NCBI GenBank assembly: GCA_949291445.1
Contig: CASEVT010000084.1
Coordinates: 1-54,200, forward strand
Direction of reading: 5' to 3'
From: an uncultured bacterium
Lineage (GTDB): Bacteria > Cyanobacteriota > Vampirovibrionia > Gastranaerophilales > Gastranaerophilaceae
DNA length: 54,200 bases
In this document: one piece after another, positions 34,545 to 42,803 of the stretch
Position numbering within the stretch: the first letter of the stretch is position 1
Layout of the letters: each line of letters starts with the position of its first letter
Position numbers and translations under genes: made by a program
The notes under the pieces: model-generated
Databases searched by the model: none
Told to the model about the DNA's origin: nothing
Seen by the model: the letters and a program-made list of their open reading frames with translations, nothing else

Positions 34545-35330
34545 CTATCTTACCCCGCAATGCTCTTTCAAAGAATGGCTTTTATCGTGGTAATTCAAAT
34601 ATGCAACCAGTTTTTCCTCAATAACAATTGGGGTTTCACCCATTTGAATCGAAACTATCCCCTGCAAAATAACCTCTTTAAGTAAAACCTTTTCACGCAA
34701 ATTCAACTTCAATTTTCCGGCAATCGGTAAAAACAAAAGGTTTGCGAACCCGACCCCGTACAAAGTTGATACAAAAGCAACGGCAATCCCCTGAGCGAGA
34801 ACCTCAGGCTGCTGTATATAGCTCATAATCTGTATAAGTCCCATTACCGCACCTACAATCCCAAACGTTGGCGCATATCCGCCAAACGCCTCAAAAACAC
34901 GGGAGTTAATAAGCTCCTCTTCTTCGGTAAAAGTTATTTCTGCCTTCAAAATATCATATATCATCTGAGGATTATTATAATCCATAGAAAGTTCAATACC
35001 GCGCCTCAAAAACGGATCCTGTATATTTGACGTAAGCTCGTTTAACGAAAAAAGTCCGTTGCGCTTCGCATAATGTGCCAGATATAAAATCTCATCTATT
35101 ACTTTTATTTGCGAATGATTTTTATTAAAAAATACATCCTTGGAAGATTTTAAAGCATTAAAAAGAGTTGCGGGGCTAAAATTCAACAAAGAAGCACAAA
35201 ACGTTCCGCCAAGAACTATCAAAATAGCAGACGGCTGAAACAACGAAACCATTGCCGCAGCTTCCGACTCTTGTGTCAGAAAAATTATTACAAATGCCAC
35301 TATCAGTGCAACTAAAGCTGAAAAATTCAA
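34545..35330 (-). CDS. motA: Flagellar stator protein MotA
   Basis: A 261-residue stator A subunit with four transmembrane segments and a large cytoplasmic loop after the second. The conserved pore region AFGGYAPTFGIVGAVMGLIQIM and the following GIAVAFVSTLYGVGFANLLFLP are clear. I start at TTG 35330, because AGAGG lies 5 nt upstream and the -10 box at 35362-35367 places the transcript start near 35355. That rules out the in-frame TTG at 35360. It is the first gene of the five-gene operon. Confidence 0.95.
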   Translation of the reverse strand: MNFSALVALIVAFVIIFLTQESEAAAMVSLFQPSAILIVLGGTFCASLLNFSPATLFNALKSSKDVFFNKNHSQIKVIDEILYLAHYAKRNGLFSLNELTSNIQDPFLRRGIELSMDYNNPQMIYDILKAEITFTEEEELINSRVFEAFGGYAPTFGIVGAVMGLIQIMSYIQQPEVLAQGIAVAFVSTLYGVGFANLLFLPIAGKLKLNLREKVLLKEVILQGIVSIQMGETPIVIEEKLVAYLNYHDKSHSLKEHCGVR

Positions 35331-35361
35331 TTTTGCCTCTACTATCCCCAATACTAACAAT

Positions 35362-35367
35362 ATTATA
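35362..35367 (-). promoter_or_regulatory. -10 box of the motA-fliN operon
   Basis: TATAAT on the minus strand, about 31 nt before the chosen motA TTG. No clear -35 or sigma28-type -35 (TAAA) is seen. It helps decide the motA start. Confidence 0.45.
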
Positions 35368-35520
35368 ATTCCATACTTTTTATTATGTGAGTATCCACTA
35401 ATTAATGTATTTTATTTTAAAAACGTTAAGTTTTGTACAAGAAAAAAACGGAATTTAAGCAATTTTTTAGCTTCAGATGTTTTACAATAAAAAACGGATA
35501 GATGACCGGAATATGAAGTA

Positions 35521-36546
35521 ATGTCGCTAAGAATAAGTCCAATTAATATAAATAACCATATAAATTCATTTGCAGCAAAGCCAAAAGAAGCAGAACCGCT
35601 TGGCGCGAGCACTGTTTCTGCGGATGAATCATACAGATTGCAAGCCGATGAATATATGAAGGGCGGTTATTTTGACAAAGCGGTAAATTTGTATAAAAAA
35701 GCCCTGAGCGCAAACCCCCAAAACAATCAGGCCACTTTAAATCTTGCAAAAACATACAGACTACTTGGCGACTATAAAAGTGCAATCCCATATTTTGAAA
35801 AATCAAGTACCATCTCACCGGACGACATTGAATTGAAAACCATCCTCGGCGAATGCTACAAGTTTAACGGAGAATACAACAAGGCACTGACAAAGTTTAA
35901 GGAAGTATTGAGCATCGATCCGACGTACGACTACGCAAACAGAAATCTCCTAGATACTCAAAATTTACTGCTTGCCTGCTACAATCCGGATCAAGCACTA
36001 AAGGAACGCAACGAAACTGCTTTGAAGAATTTAAATCAAGCAGTCTATATGGCTGTGAACTTCTTTCCGAAAAAATTTGTAGAAAAACTACAGGATATTA
36101 CCGTAACTTTTGATAAAACTGAAAAAATGGGCGGACGTTCAAATATTGCTCAATATGAACACAACAAAAGAAAAATCTCGGTTATGGATGAGTACATATA
36201 CGCAAATCCCGTACTTACCGGCACATATATTGCACACGAATTTGTACACGGATACGATAATGATCCTTATACCTCTATAAGAGAAGAACAAGATGCCTAT
36301 CGGATACAAACCAAGTTTTGGCTTAAAAACGCAAAAAATATAAAAGATCCGGAAATGGATTACGTGGTAAACCTATACCAACAATCCCCCCAAACCCTCG
36401 ATAAACGGGTAGCTGAAATCTATTACCAAAGAGATCCAAACATCCCCGAAACCTCATTTAACCACCCGCCGGACAACCAAAAAGCGGCAGCAGCAAAACT
36501 CGGTACAAATTCTCAACCGCTAAAAGCCTATGACGTAATCGTATAA
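35521..36546 (+). CDS. TPR protein with C-terminal HExxH metallopeptidase-like domain
   Basis: A 341-residue protein with three to four TPR units (~36-150: KGGYFDKAVNLYKKALSANP, GDYKSAIPYFEKSSTISPDD, GEYNKALTKFKEVLSIDP). An HExxH-containing domain follows (~185-330). Its core reads YIAHEFVHGYDNDP, followed by SIREEQDAYR, giving two zinc-binding His, a catalytic Glu and candidate downstream acidic ligands. There is no signal peptide or membrane helix. The C-terminal domain shares the extended signature of the protein at 15000-15719, so they are distant paralogues. GAAG precedes the ATG. It is divergent from motA. Protease activity and substrate are unproven. Confidence 0.8.
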   Translation: MSLRISPININNHINSFAAKPKEAEPLGASTVSADESYRLQADEYMKGGYFDKAVNLYKKALSANPQNNQATLNLAKTYRLLGDYKSAIPYFEKSSTISPDDIELKTILGECYKFNGEYNKALTKFKEVLSIDPTYDYANRNLLDTQNLLLACYNPDQALKERNETALKNLNQAVYMAVNFFPKKFVEKLQDITVTFDKTEKMGGRSNIAQYEHNKRKISVMDEYIYANPVLTGTYIAHEFVHGYDNDPYTSIREEQDAYRIQTKFWLKNAKNIKDPEMDYVVNLYQQSPQTLDKRVAEIYYQRDPNIPETSFNHPPDNQKAAAAKLGTNSQPLKAYDVIV

Positions 36547-36615
36547 TCGAATACAAACAATAGATTATTCAAGAGAGCAAAGATTATGCACGAGCAGTCT
36601 TTAATCTTGCACGAA

Positions 36616-37914
36616 TTAATGCGCTTTTTTCTTAAAATTTTGGTTAAATTTTTCAACATTTTCAAGCGCAGGTGCAACCGCTTTTTCAATTATGTACTTA
36701 TGTACAAAATGGTCAATCGGGATTGCAAGACAACCCAATGCAATGAACCCACCTGCCGTCTTTAACCAGCCAAGCCGCATTTCTTTACCTTTTACAATAG
36801 GTCTTAGGGTATCACGTGCAATTTTCACCTTCTTAACAAATTTAGTTATATAATCGCGATCCTCAGGTTGCGCCATCAAATCAGAAAGAAGCTTTGCGGA
36901 TCTGTTCTTATCTCTTAACAACAATTTCAAACTATCACCCTGATAATTATCCAAAATCTGTGACTGATAAGTTTTTAACCTATCATCACCACTATTAAGA
37001 ATTTTTTTGAGGATAATTGACGGATTTTCAGCAATCAATTGTTGAACTTTAGCATCAATGTTTTTCAACGCTTTGTTATAATACTTGCGTGTCCTTGAAT
37101 CAAGCGCAGAAAGAGAGTCTTCCGTAATATTTTCCAACTTCGTTTGAAGCGAATAAATTTCATTTACTTTGTTTCTTACAAAATTGTCCACATCAGTTCG
37201 ATTGGAAGTAGCAGCAGAAACAGGTCGGCTGGAATGAGTAAAGAATCTTTTAACCTTAGCCCAGAGCCCTTCGGTTTTCAAATCTTGTTTTGTACCGGAC
37301 AGCAGTTTGTCAAAATCGTCATTCAAAATCCGATCCATGACTCTGTCAATACCTTTTCTCACAGTACCATCAGGTTTAATATAATCACCTTTAGCAAATT
37401 TGCCCTTATCAAAATCGCTCAAAATTTTTCCGTACAACTCTTCTTGAGCGCTGGCAGTAAGGTTTGAACCGTCATATTTTGTGGCTATACCGGCAATATT
37501 TTGACCCATTTTTACGGCAGCAGTAGGCAAAATTACACTGGCAAGTGCCTGAAATGTTGCCTGTTCCACAGCCTTATTAACAGAAGCCTCAGAGTAATTC
37601 CCCTCCTTACCTCTGGAATACTTATCATAAATATCAGCACCCAAATACAAAAGAGCAGGTATCCACAGCGCGACCTCAGCAGTCTTTCCCCAACCGGGCA
37701 TTGTAGATAATGCCGCACCGACTTCGTTTGCATAACCCATTGCCCTCACAGGGTACTGCGCCAGAGGATCCTCAGGGTTTTGCAACAATTCTTTTACTTC
37801 CTCTTTTTCCGTTTTCTTTTTAGTTTCAATATTTTGAAATGTCTGAGAGTATTTATTTGCGGCGTTTGCAAGAAATGTATTTACGCTTATCAATGACATA
37901 TCCCTTTCATACAT
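36616..37914 (-). CDS. Hypothetical protein with C-terminal membrane segment
   Basis: A 432-residue protein of no family I recognise. It has two short hydrophobic stretches near residues 80-95 (VALWIPALLYLGADIYD) and 125-140 (ALASVILPTAAVKMG). A Lys/Asp-rich helical middle (~145-370) precedes a probable membrane helix near 392-410 (TAGGFIALGCLAIPIDHFV). The C-terminal tail is basic. The start (ATG 37914) has no Shine-Dalgarno, and TATAAT sits 8 nt upstream, so a leaderless mRNA is likely. A second ATG 15 nt in is preceded by AAGGG but with only a 2-nt gap. It converges on the TPR-HExxH gene. Confidence 0.72.
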   Translation of the reverse strand: MYERDMSLISVNTFLANAANKYSQTFQNIETKKKTEKEEVKELLQNPEDPLAQYPVRAMGYANEVGAALSTMPGWGKTAEVALWIPALLYLGADIYDKYSRGKEGNYSEASVNKAVEQATFQALASVILPTAAVKMGQNIAGIATKYDGSNLTASAQEELYGKILSDFDKGKFAKGDYIKPDGTVRKGIDRVMDRILNDDFDKLLSGTKQDLKTEGLWAKVKRFFTHSSRPVSAATSNRTDVDNFVRNKVNEIYSLQTKLENITEDSLSALDSRTRKYYNKALKNIDAKVQQLIAENPSIILKKILNSGDDRLKTYQSQILDNYQGDSLKLLLRDKNRSAKLLSDLMAQPEDRDYITKFVKKVKIARDTLRPIVKGKEMRLGWLKTAGGFIALGCLAIPIDHFVHKYIIEKAVAPALENVEKFNQNFKKKAH

Positions 37915-37922
37915 TCGATATT

Positions 37923-37928
37923 ATTATA
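37923..37928 (-). promoter_or_regulatory. -10 box directly upstream of the 37914 start
   Basis: TATAAT on the minus strand with 8 nt between it and the ATG, so transcription should begin at or within 1-2 nt of the start codon. The -35 region is not recognisable. Confidence 0.5.
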
Positions 37929-38082
37929 ATTTCCCTAAATACAAGTTTTTGCGCTGTTGAAATAATTCTTATACAAAAATTTACAAATTCGGCTTACAAC
38001 ACAATACTAGCAAAGACAAACAGCTCTTGCAAGAAAATACTAATGTAGTATCAAATTAGATATCATCAAAAGCAGACGGAAT

Positions 38083-38994
38083 TTATTGCAAAGCCAATAA
38101 AGCAGCACCGATCATGCCTGCATTATTTTTCATTTCAGCAAGTCGAATTTTAACGGGTTGCACAACTATTTCAGAGTTAACTCTGTTTTCAAGCTCATTA
38201 ACATCAATAAACTCACCCATTCCACCGGATATAACAACACACTGCGGATCAAAGATATTAACAAGATTAACAATACCGACAAACAGATATTCCACCCACT
38301 GAGCAAAAACTTTTTTGCAGAAGGAATCATCTTTCCGCACTCCCGCAATAACATCGTAAGTTGTCAACTCCGAGGGCAATTTATCTTTGAATATGGAATC
38401 AGAGAACTCCGGCTCAGATATCGCCATATTATATATACAATTTCTTAGTCCTGTACCTGACGCATACGACTCCCAACAATCAAATCGCCCGCAGGTACAT
38501 TTTTGACGTTTATCGGCAAAAATCTTCATACTACCGCTTTCACCGCCTGCACCGGATTTACCGCGAAGCAATTTGCCTTCATTGATTATACCCGTACCGA
38601 TTCCGGTCCCAAGCGTTACTGTAATGTTATAATCGCATCCCTTAGCCGCACCGAGCTTATATTCAGCCCAAGCAGCGGCATTAGCATCATTTTCAACAAA
38701 CACTTTTTTTGATGAAATTTTAGAAAAGTCCAATGAGTTATAACCCGACGGCAAATTCGGAGTAGAACTCACAACACGGGTATTGTCACTATTGACGGCA
38801 CCGGCAGTCGCAAGTCCAATCGCATCAATTTGTGAATCATATTTTTGCGCCAAAGAACTCAGCAAAGAAAATATTTCCTGCGCAACCTTGGGTGTAGCGA
38901 CCTTTTCAGGTTCACAGCAATAATCTCCGTTTTCATCAATTATTGCATAACAAATTTTAGTACCGCCAATATCAATACTTAGAGCTTTTTTCAT
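38083..38994 (-). CDS. nanK: ROK-family sugar kinase, probable N-acetylmannosamine kinase
   Basis: A 303-residue ROK kinase. The ATP-binding phosphate loop is SIDIGGTKICYAI at the N-terminus. The sugar-binding VENDANAAAWAEYKLGA, GTGIGTGIINEGKLLRG and ESG motifs follow. The zinc motif CTCGRFDCWE has Asp in place of the usual second Gly. The gene overlaps nanE by 23 bp, so ManNAc is the most likely substrate, giving ManNAc-6-phosphate for NanE. Glucokinase or an N-acetylglucosamine kinase remains possible. The start at 38994 has AGGA 6 nt upstream. Confidence 0.82.
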   Translation of the reverse strand: MKKALSIDIGGTKICYAIIDENGDYCCEPEKVATPKVAQEIFSLLSSLAQKYDSQIDAIGLATAGAVNSDNTRVVSSTPNLPSGYNSLDFSKISSKKVFVENDANAAAWAEYKLGAAKGCDYNITVTLGTGIGTGIINEGKLLRGKSGAGGESGSMKIFADKRQKCTCGRFDCWESYASGTGLRNCIYNMAISEPEFSDSIFKDKLPSELTTYDVIAGVRKDDSFCKKVFAQWVEYLFVGIVNLVNIFDPQCVVISGGMGEFIDVNELENRVNSEIVVQPVKIRLAEMKNNAGMIGAALLALQ

Positions 38995-39679
38995 CTTTAT
39001 TCCTATTAACAAACTTTTTCGTAATCAACTGCGGACGGGTAATTGCAGATCCGATAACAACAGAATACGCACCCAACTCAAAGGCCTTATCGACCTGTTG
39101 AGGAGTCCATATCCTTCCTTCAAGAATTACCGGACAATCAACCGAATTCACCAATTCTTTTAACAATTCAAAATCCGGTTCATCAGAGACTTCAGGTGAA
39201 AATTGAGTATAACCGGACAAGGTTGTTGAGACTATATCAGCACCCAAGAGCCTTGCGCTAATCCCTTCCTGTGTTGTAGACACATCCGCCATGGCAATTT
39301 TATTATTGAGTTTTATAAATTTTATTATTTGTTTTAAATTATTTTCACCACGTGGCCGCGATGTACCATCAAACGCAATAATATCCGCACCTGCCTGTAC
39401 CAAATCTTTTGCATCTTTTATCGTAGGAGTGATATAGACGATCTCACGCCAATTAGGAGGGATTACTTCAGGTTTGGTAATCCCAATCACGGGAACCTTA
39501 AACAGTTTTTTTGCATTAACAACATCTCTGACACCGGCAACACGCAATCCAGCCGCACCGCCTTTGACAACGGATTGCATCATTGCGATTATGCATTCTT
39601 CTCTGTACAACGGCTCCGACGGCATCGCTTGTACTGACACGATCACTTTGTTTTTCAACTGTTTTAATACGTCCATCAT
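38972..39679 (-). CDS. nanE: N-acetylmannosamine-6-phosphate 2-epimerase NanE
   Basis: A 235-residue TIM-barrel enzyme converting ManNAc-6-phosphate to GlcNAc-6-phosphate in sialic acid catabolism. Family elements are VIVSVQAMPSEPL, GAAGLRVAGV, PVIGITKPE, ADIIAFDGTSRPRG, MADVSTTQEG and VILEGRIWTP. Two ATG codons are adjacent. A TTGTTT-17 bp-TATAAT promoter ends 7 nt before the first ATG, so the transcript is probably leaderless. It is followed by the ROK kinase. NanA lyase and a sialic acid transporter are not in this window. Confidence 0.93.
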   Translation of the reverse strand: MMDVLKQLKNKVIVSVQAMPSEPLYREECIIAMMQSVVKGGAAGLRVAGVRDVVNAKKLFKVPVIGITKPEVIPPNWREIVYITPTIKDAKDLVQAGADIIAFDGTSRPRGENNLKQIIKFIKLNNKIAMADVSTTQEGISARLLGADIVSTTLSGYTQFSPEVSDEPDFELLKELVNSVDCPVILEGRIWTPQQVDKAFELGAYSVVIGSAITRPQLITKKFVNRNKDEKSSKY

Positions 39680-39686
39680 TCATATA

Positions 39687-39715
39687 ATTATATCTTATTT
39701 TTCATTTTTAAACAA
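39687..39715 (-). promoter_or_regulatory. nanE promoter, leaderless geometry
   Basis: On the minus strand TTGTTT (39710-39715), a 17-bp spacer and TATAAT (39687-39692). Seven bases then separate it from the first ATG of nanE, leaving no room for a ribosome-binding site. Confidence 0.65.
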
Positions 39716-39738
39716 ATATTTCGAATCAAAAAACGTGT

Positions 39739-39744
39739 TATACT
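39739..39744 (+). promoter_or_regulatory. uvrC -10 box, leaderless geometry
   Basis: TATACT lies 6 nt before the uvrC ATG at 39751; the -35 region is weak. No Shine-Dalgarno is present. It stands back to back with the nanE promoter, inside a 71-bp divergent gap. Confidence 0.5.
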
Positions 39745-39750
39745 TAAATC

Positions 39751-41580
39751 ATGAACGAAGTAGAACAAACACTCGCAATACTGCCGGACTTAAGCGGTTC
39801 TTACCAATTTTTTGATAAAAACGGCGAAATTATTTATGTCGGTAAAGCAAAAAACCTGAAAAAACGTGTACACAGCTACTTTAACAAAAAACATGATTCA
39901 CCGAAATTAAAGGTCATGGTGCCACAGATTGCGAAAATACAATTCATAATAACAGACACCGAAGTAGAAGCTCTTATTCTCGAATCACATCTGATAAAAA
40001 AATATAAACCCAAGTACAATGTTCTGTTAAAGGATGACAAAAAATTTCCTTATTTTGTAATCACTGACGAAGAATACCCAAGAATCATTGTTGCAAGAAA
40101 GGCAAATATAAATAAGATTAAAGGCAAATATTTCGGTCCATACACTGATTCACGGGCAATGTATTCAACACTGGATTTAATCAAAAAATTATTTCCCCTA
40201 AAGCAGTGCAAAACCCCAAAATTCAAGAATCGTCCCTGTTTATACTATCAAATAGGGCGTTGTTCAGCGCCGTGTCAGAGAATGGTTACACCCGAAGAAT
40301 ACAAAGAAATCCTGAAAGGTGTTGAGCTGTTTCTCACCGGAAAACAGCACGAACTTATTAAACAGCTCAAACTGGAGATGGAGAAATACGCCGACAAACA
40401 AGATTTTGAAAAAGCTGCACGATACAGAGACAGTTATTTTGACGTACAGAAAACAATGGAACGGCAAAAAGTCGTCTCCGAAAACACAAGTATTAATCAG
40501 GATATAATTGCAATTTACTCGGAAGGCAGCCTGTTTGTTGTATCTTTACTTATGATTCGACAAGGCAGACTCACTGATAAAAAAGATTTTGAATTCACAA
40601 ACCCCATTCTCGCGAACGAACACGAAATTCTTACGACATTTTTGAAAGAATACTACACATTGTTGTCAGAACTTGAAATGCCTAATACGATAATTTTGCC
40701 TAAAATACTCGAAAAGGATGAAATAGAACTCTATTCACAATGGCTTTCGCAAAAATCAGAAAAAACCGTCAAAATATCCTCCTCGATTTCTAAAAGAAAT
40801 ATTGAAATGATTAATCTTGCACAAAAAAATGCAAAATTTTACCTTGAAAAATTAAAACTCGAAAAATTAAACGAAATACAAAGAGACTACAACGAAGTAG
40901 GAAGCTATATACAAGAAAAACTCGGATTGACAAAATTCCCATACACAGTGGAATGTTTTGATATTTCACACATACAGGGGACAAATACCGTAGCATCCAT
41001 GGTCACATTTGAAAACGGATTGCCTAAAAAGTCAAAATACAGAAAATTCAAAGTTCGCACAACAGAATCTAAACCCGATGACTTCAAATCCATGCAAGAA
41101 GTTGTCGAAAGAAGATACACAGGAAAACTCTCAGAATCATTACCAATGCCGGATTTGATAATAATTGACGGCGGCAAAGGACAATTATCCTCCGTTATGG
41201 AGGTATTTGAAAGAATCGGATTAGAAAATCAAGATGTTGTTTCACTTGCAAAACGACTTGAAGAAGTATTCAAACCTCACAAATCAACTCCGATTATCTT
41301 CCCGATAAATTCGCCAGCACTCTATTTCTTCCAACAAATAAGAGATGAAGCTCACCGATTTGCGATCACATACCACAGAAGCCTACGCGGCAAAAAAGCG
41401 ATAGAATCAACATTGGATAACATAAAAGGACTTTCTAAAAAAAATAAAGAAATACTATTGAAGGAATTTTCCGGCATAAAAGAAATTGCACAAGCGACAA
41501 AAGAAGAGCTTGCACAAAAAATCAACACCCGTGCAGCAAATTGCGTATACCGTTTTTTCAATCCTAAAGTCACAACCTAA
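39751..41580 (+). CDS. uvrC: Excinuclease ABC subunit UvrC
   Basis: A 609-residue nucleotide-excision-repair nuclease making both incisions. The GIY-YIG domain opens SGSYQFFDKNGEIIYVGKAK and continues through KYKPKYNVLLKDDKKFPY. A Cys-bearing region (LYYQIGRCSAPC) follows, then a UVR/UvrB-contact motif (EKYADKQDFEKAARYRDS). The RNase H-like 5-prime incision domain shows ECFDISHIQGTNTVASMV and IIDGGKGQLSSVMEV. C-terminal helix-hairpin-helices are present. Normal length. It has no ribosome-binding site before the ATG. Confidence 0.97.
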   Translation: MNEVEQTLAILPDLSGSYQFFDKNGEIIYVGKAKNLKKRVHSYFNKKHDSPKLKVMVPQIAKIQFIITDTEVEALILESHLIKKYKPKYNVLLKDDKKFPYFVITDEEYPRIIVARKANINKIKGKYFGPYTDSRAMYSTLDLIKKLFPLKQCKTPKFKNRPCLYYQIGRCSAPCQRMVTPEEYKEILKGVELFLTGKQHELIKQLKLEMEKYADKQDFEKAARYRDSYFDVQKTMERQKVVSENTSINQDIIAIYSEGSLFVVSLLMIRQGRLTDKKDFEFTNPILANEHEILTTFLKEYYTLLSELEMPNTIILPKILEKDEIELYSQWLSQKSEKTVKISSSISKRNIEMINLAQKNAKFYLEKLKLEKLNEIQRDYNEVGSYIQEKLGLTKFPYTVECFDISHIQGTNTVASMVTFENGLPKKSKYRKFKVRTTESKPDDFKSMQEVVERRYTGKLSESLPMPDLIIIDGGKGQLSSVMEVFERIGLENQDVVSLAKRLEEVFKPHKSTPIIFPINSPALYFFQQIRDEAHRFAITYHRSLRGKKAIESTLDNIKGLSKKNKEILLKEFSGIKEIAQATKEELAQKINTRAANCVYRFFNPKVTT

Positions 41581-41634
41581 AACAGTATAGCAGGCAACTT
41601 ATGCACGGATTTAGCATAATAAATTAATTTTTAC

Positions 41635-41655
41635 AATCTAATGAGATTAGATTTT
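41635..41655 (+). terminator. Weak hairpin between uvrC and DAHP synthase
   Basis: AATCTAAT (41635-41642), a GAG loop and ATTAGATT (41646-41653), followed by TT. It overlaps the convergent DAHP synthase stop. The stem is AT-only apart from two G-C pairs, so termination here is uncertain. Confidence 0.35.
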
Positions 41656-42684
41656 GGTTGTCAAATCCTGAGTATCAATTTGCTTATGAACAATAGGCGC
41701 AATTTTTTTCAAATCACTGTACAATTCCTTAAATTGTTCAGGATATAAAGACTGAGCACCATCACAAAGAGCCGTGTCAGGATCATAATGCACCTCAATA
41801 ATTAGCCCGTCACATCCGGCAGCAACAGCAGCACGGGACATAGGAGCAACTTTATCTCTCAAACCTGTTCCATGGCTTGGATCAATGATTATCGGCAAGT
41901 GGCTAAGTTTTTTTATAACAGGCACGGCAGACAGATCGAGAGTATTTCTCGTAACCCGTTCAAAAGTACGAATACCTCTTTCACAAAGTATGACTTCTCT
42001 GTTACCGCCTGACATAACATATTCTGCAGCCATCAACAATTCCTCAAACGTAGCGGATAGCCCACGCTTAATCATTACGGGCTTGTTAACATAACCCAAT
42101 TCTTTCAACAGATTGAAATTTTGCATATTTCTGGCACCGACCTGCAAAATATCGACATAATCTAAAAACATAGGAATCTGTGAAATCTCCATTACTTCGG
42201 AGGTAACAGCCATACCGTACTTATCAGCAACCTCACGAATAATTTTCAACCCGTCTTCACCCATACCCTGAAAAGCATAAGGTGAAGTCCTTGGTTTAAA
42301 CGCACCGCCACGCAATATTTTCACACCGATTTCGCTAAGTTTTTTTGCCGTTTCATCCATTTGCTCATAACTTTCGATTGTGCAAGGACCGGCAATAACA
42401 CCTGTATAATCACCGCCAAACTTTATACCGTTAACATCTATGACACTGTCTTGGGGCTGAAAAATACGGCTGACTAATTTGTAGCTGGAAGTTATTTTGA
42501 TAACCTCCTTTACCCCATCCAAAAGCTCAATGTCTCTAGGGTCAATAACTTTTCCACCAACTGCGCCTATTACTGTATGCAACTCACCGGTTGAAACGTG
42601 TGCATCAAAACCTTTCTTTTTTATAAACTTTATTACATTTTCAATTTGCTCTTCAGAAGCACCATGACGCATTATAACCAGCAT
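41647..42684 (-). CDS. aroF: DAHP synthase (3-deoxy-7-phosphoheptulonate synthase), type I-beta
   Basis: A 345-residue first enzyme of the shikimate pathway. An N-terminal ferredoxin-like regulatory domain (~1-70: MLVIMRHGASEEQIENVIKF, VIGAVGG) precedes the KDO8P-synthase-like TIM barrel. Barrel features are GPCTIESYEQM, RGGAFKPRTSPYAFQG, LQVGARNMQNF, PVMIKRG and IIDPSHGTG. The ATG at 42684 is preceded by AAGGG 8 nt upstream; an in-frame ATG 33 nt earlier lacks a site. The N-terminal domain usually mediates feedback inhibition by aromatic end products. It is monocistronic and divergent from dxr. Confidence 0.95.
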   Translation of the reverse strand: MLVIMRHGASEEQIENVIKFIKKKGFDAHVSTGELHTVIGAVGGKVIDPRDIELLDGVKEVIKITSSYKLVSRIFQPQDSVIDVNGIKFGGDYTGVIAGPCTIESYEQMDETAKKLSEIGVKILRGGAFKPRTSPYAFQGMGEDGLKIIREVADKYGMAVTSEVMEISQIPMFLDYVDILQVGARNMQNFNLLKELGYVNKPVMIKRGLSATFEELLMAAEYVMSGGNREVILCERGIRTFERVTRNTLDLSAVPVIKKLSHLPIIIDPSHGTGLRDKVAPMSRAAVAAGCDGLIIEVHYDPDTALCDGAQSLYPEQFKELYSDLKKIAPIVHKQIDTQDLTTKI

Positions 42685-42785
42685 AGTTATTTCCCTTCTT
42701 ATTTTTAAAAACCTCAACAGTATTGTAAAACAAAAAAATTAAATAAAAAAATAAAAGATTTTAACATCCAAAACTTTCATTGTGA

Positions 42786-42791
42786 TATAAT
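42786..42791 (+). promoter_or_regulatory. dxr -10 box close to the start codon
   Basis: TATAAT ends 12 nt before the dxr ATG at 42804, giving a leader of about 6 nt at most. No Shine-Dalgarno is present. Confidence 0.5.
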
Positions 42792-42803
42792 CATACACAG
42801 ATT

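Noticed and set aside
36547-36615. Hairpin between the TPR-HExxH and hypothetical genes
   Set aside because: AAGATTA/TAATCTT forms only a 7-bp AT-rich stem around a 15-nt loop without a T tract; too weak to call.
37839-38048. 69-codon plus-strand frame over the start of the 37914 gene
   Set aside because: No ribosome-binding site, no conserved features, and most of it is antisense to the hypothetical gene and promoter.
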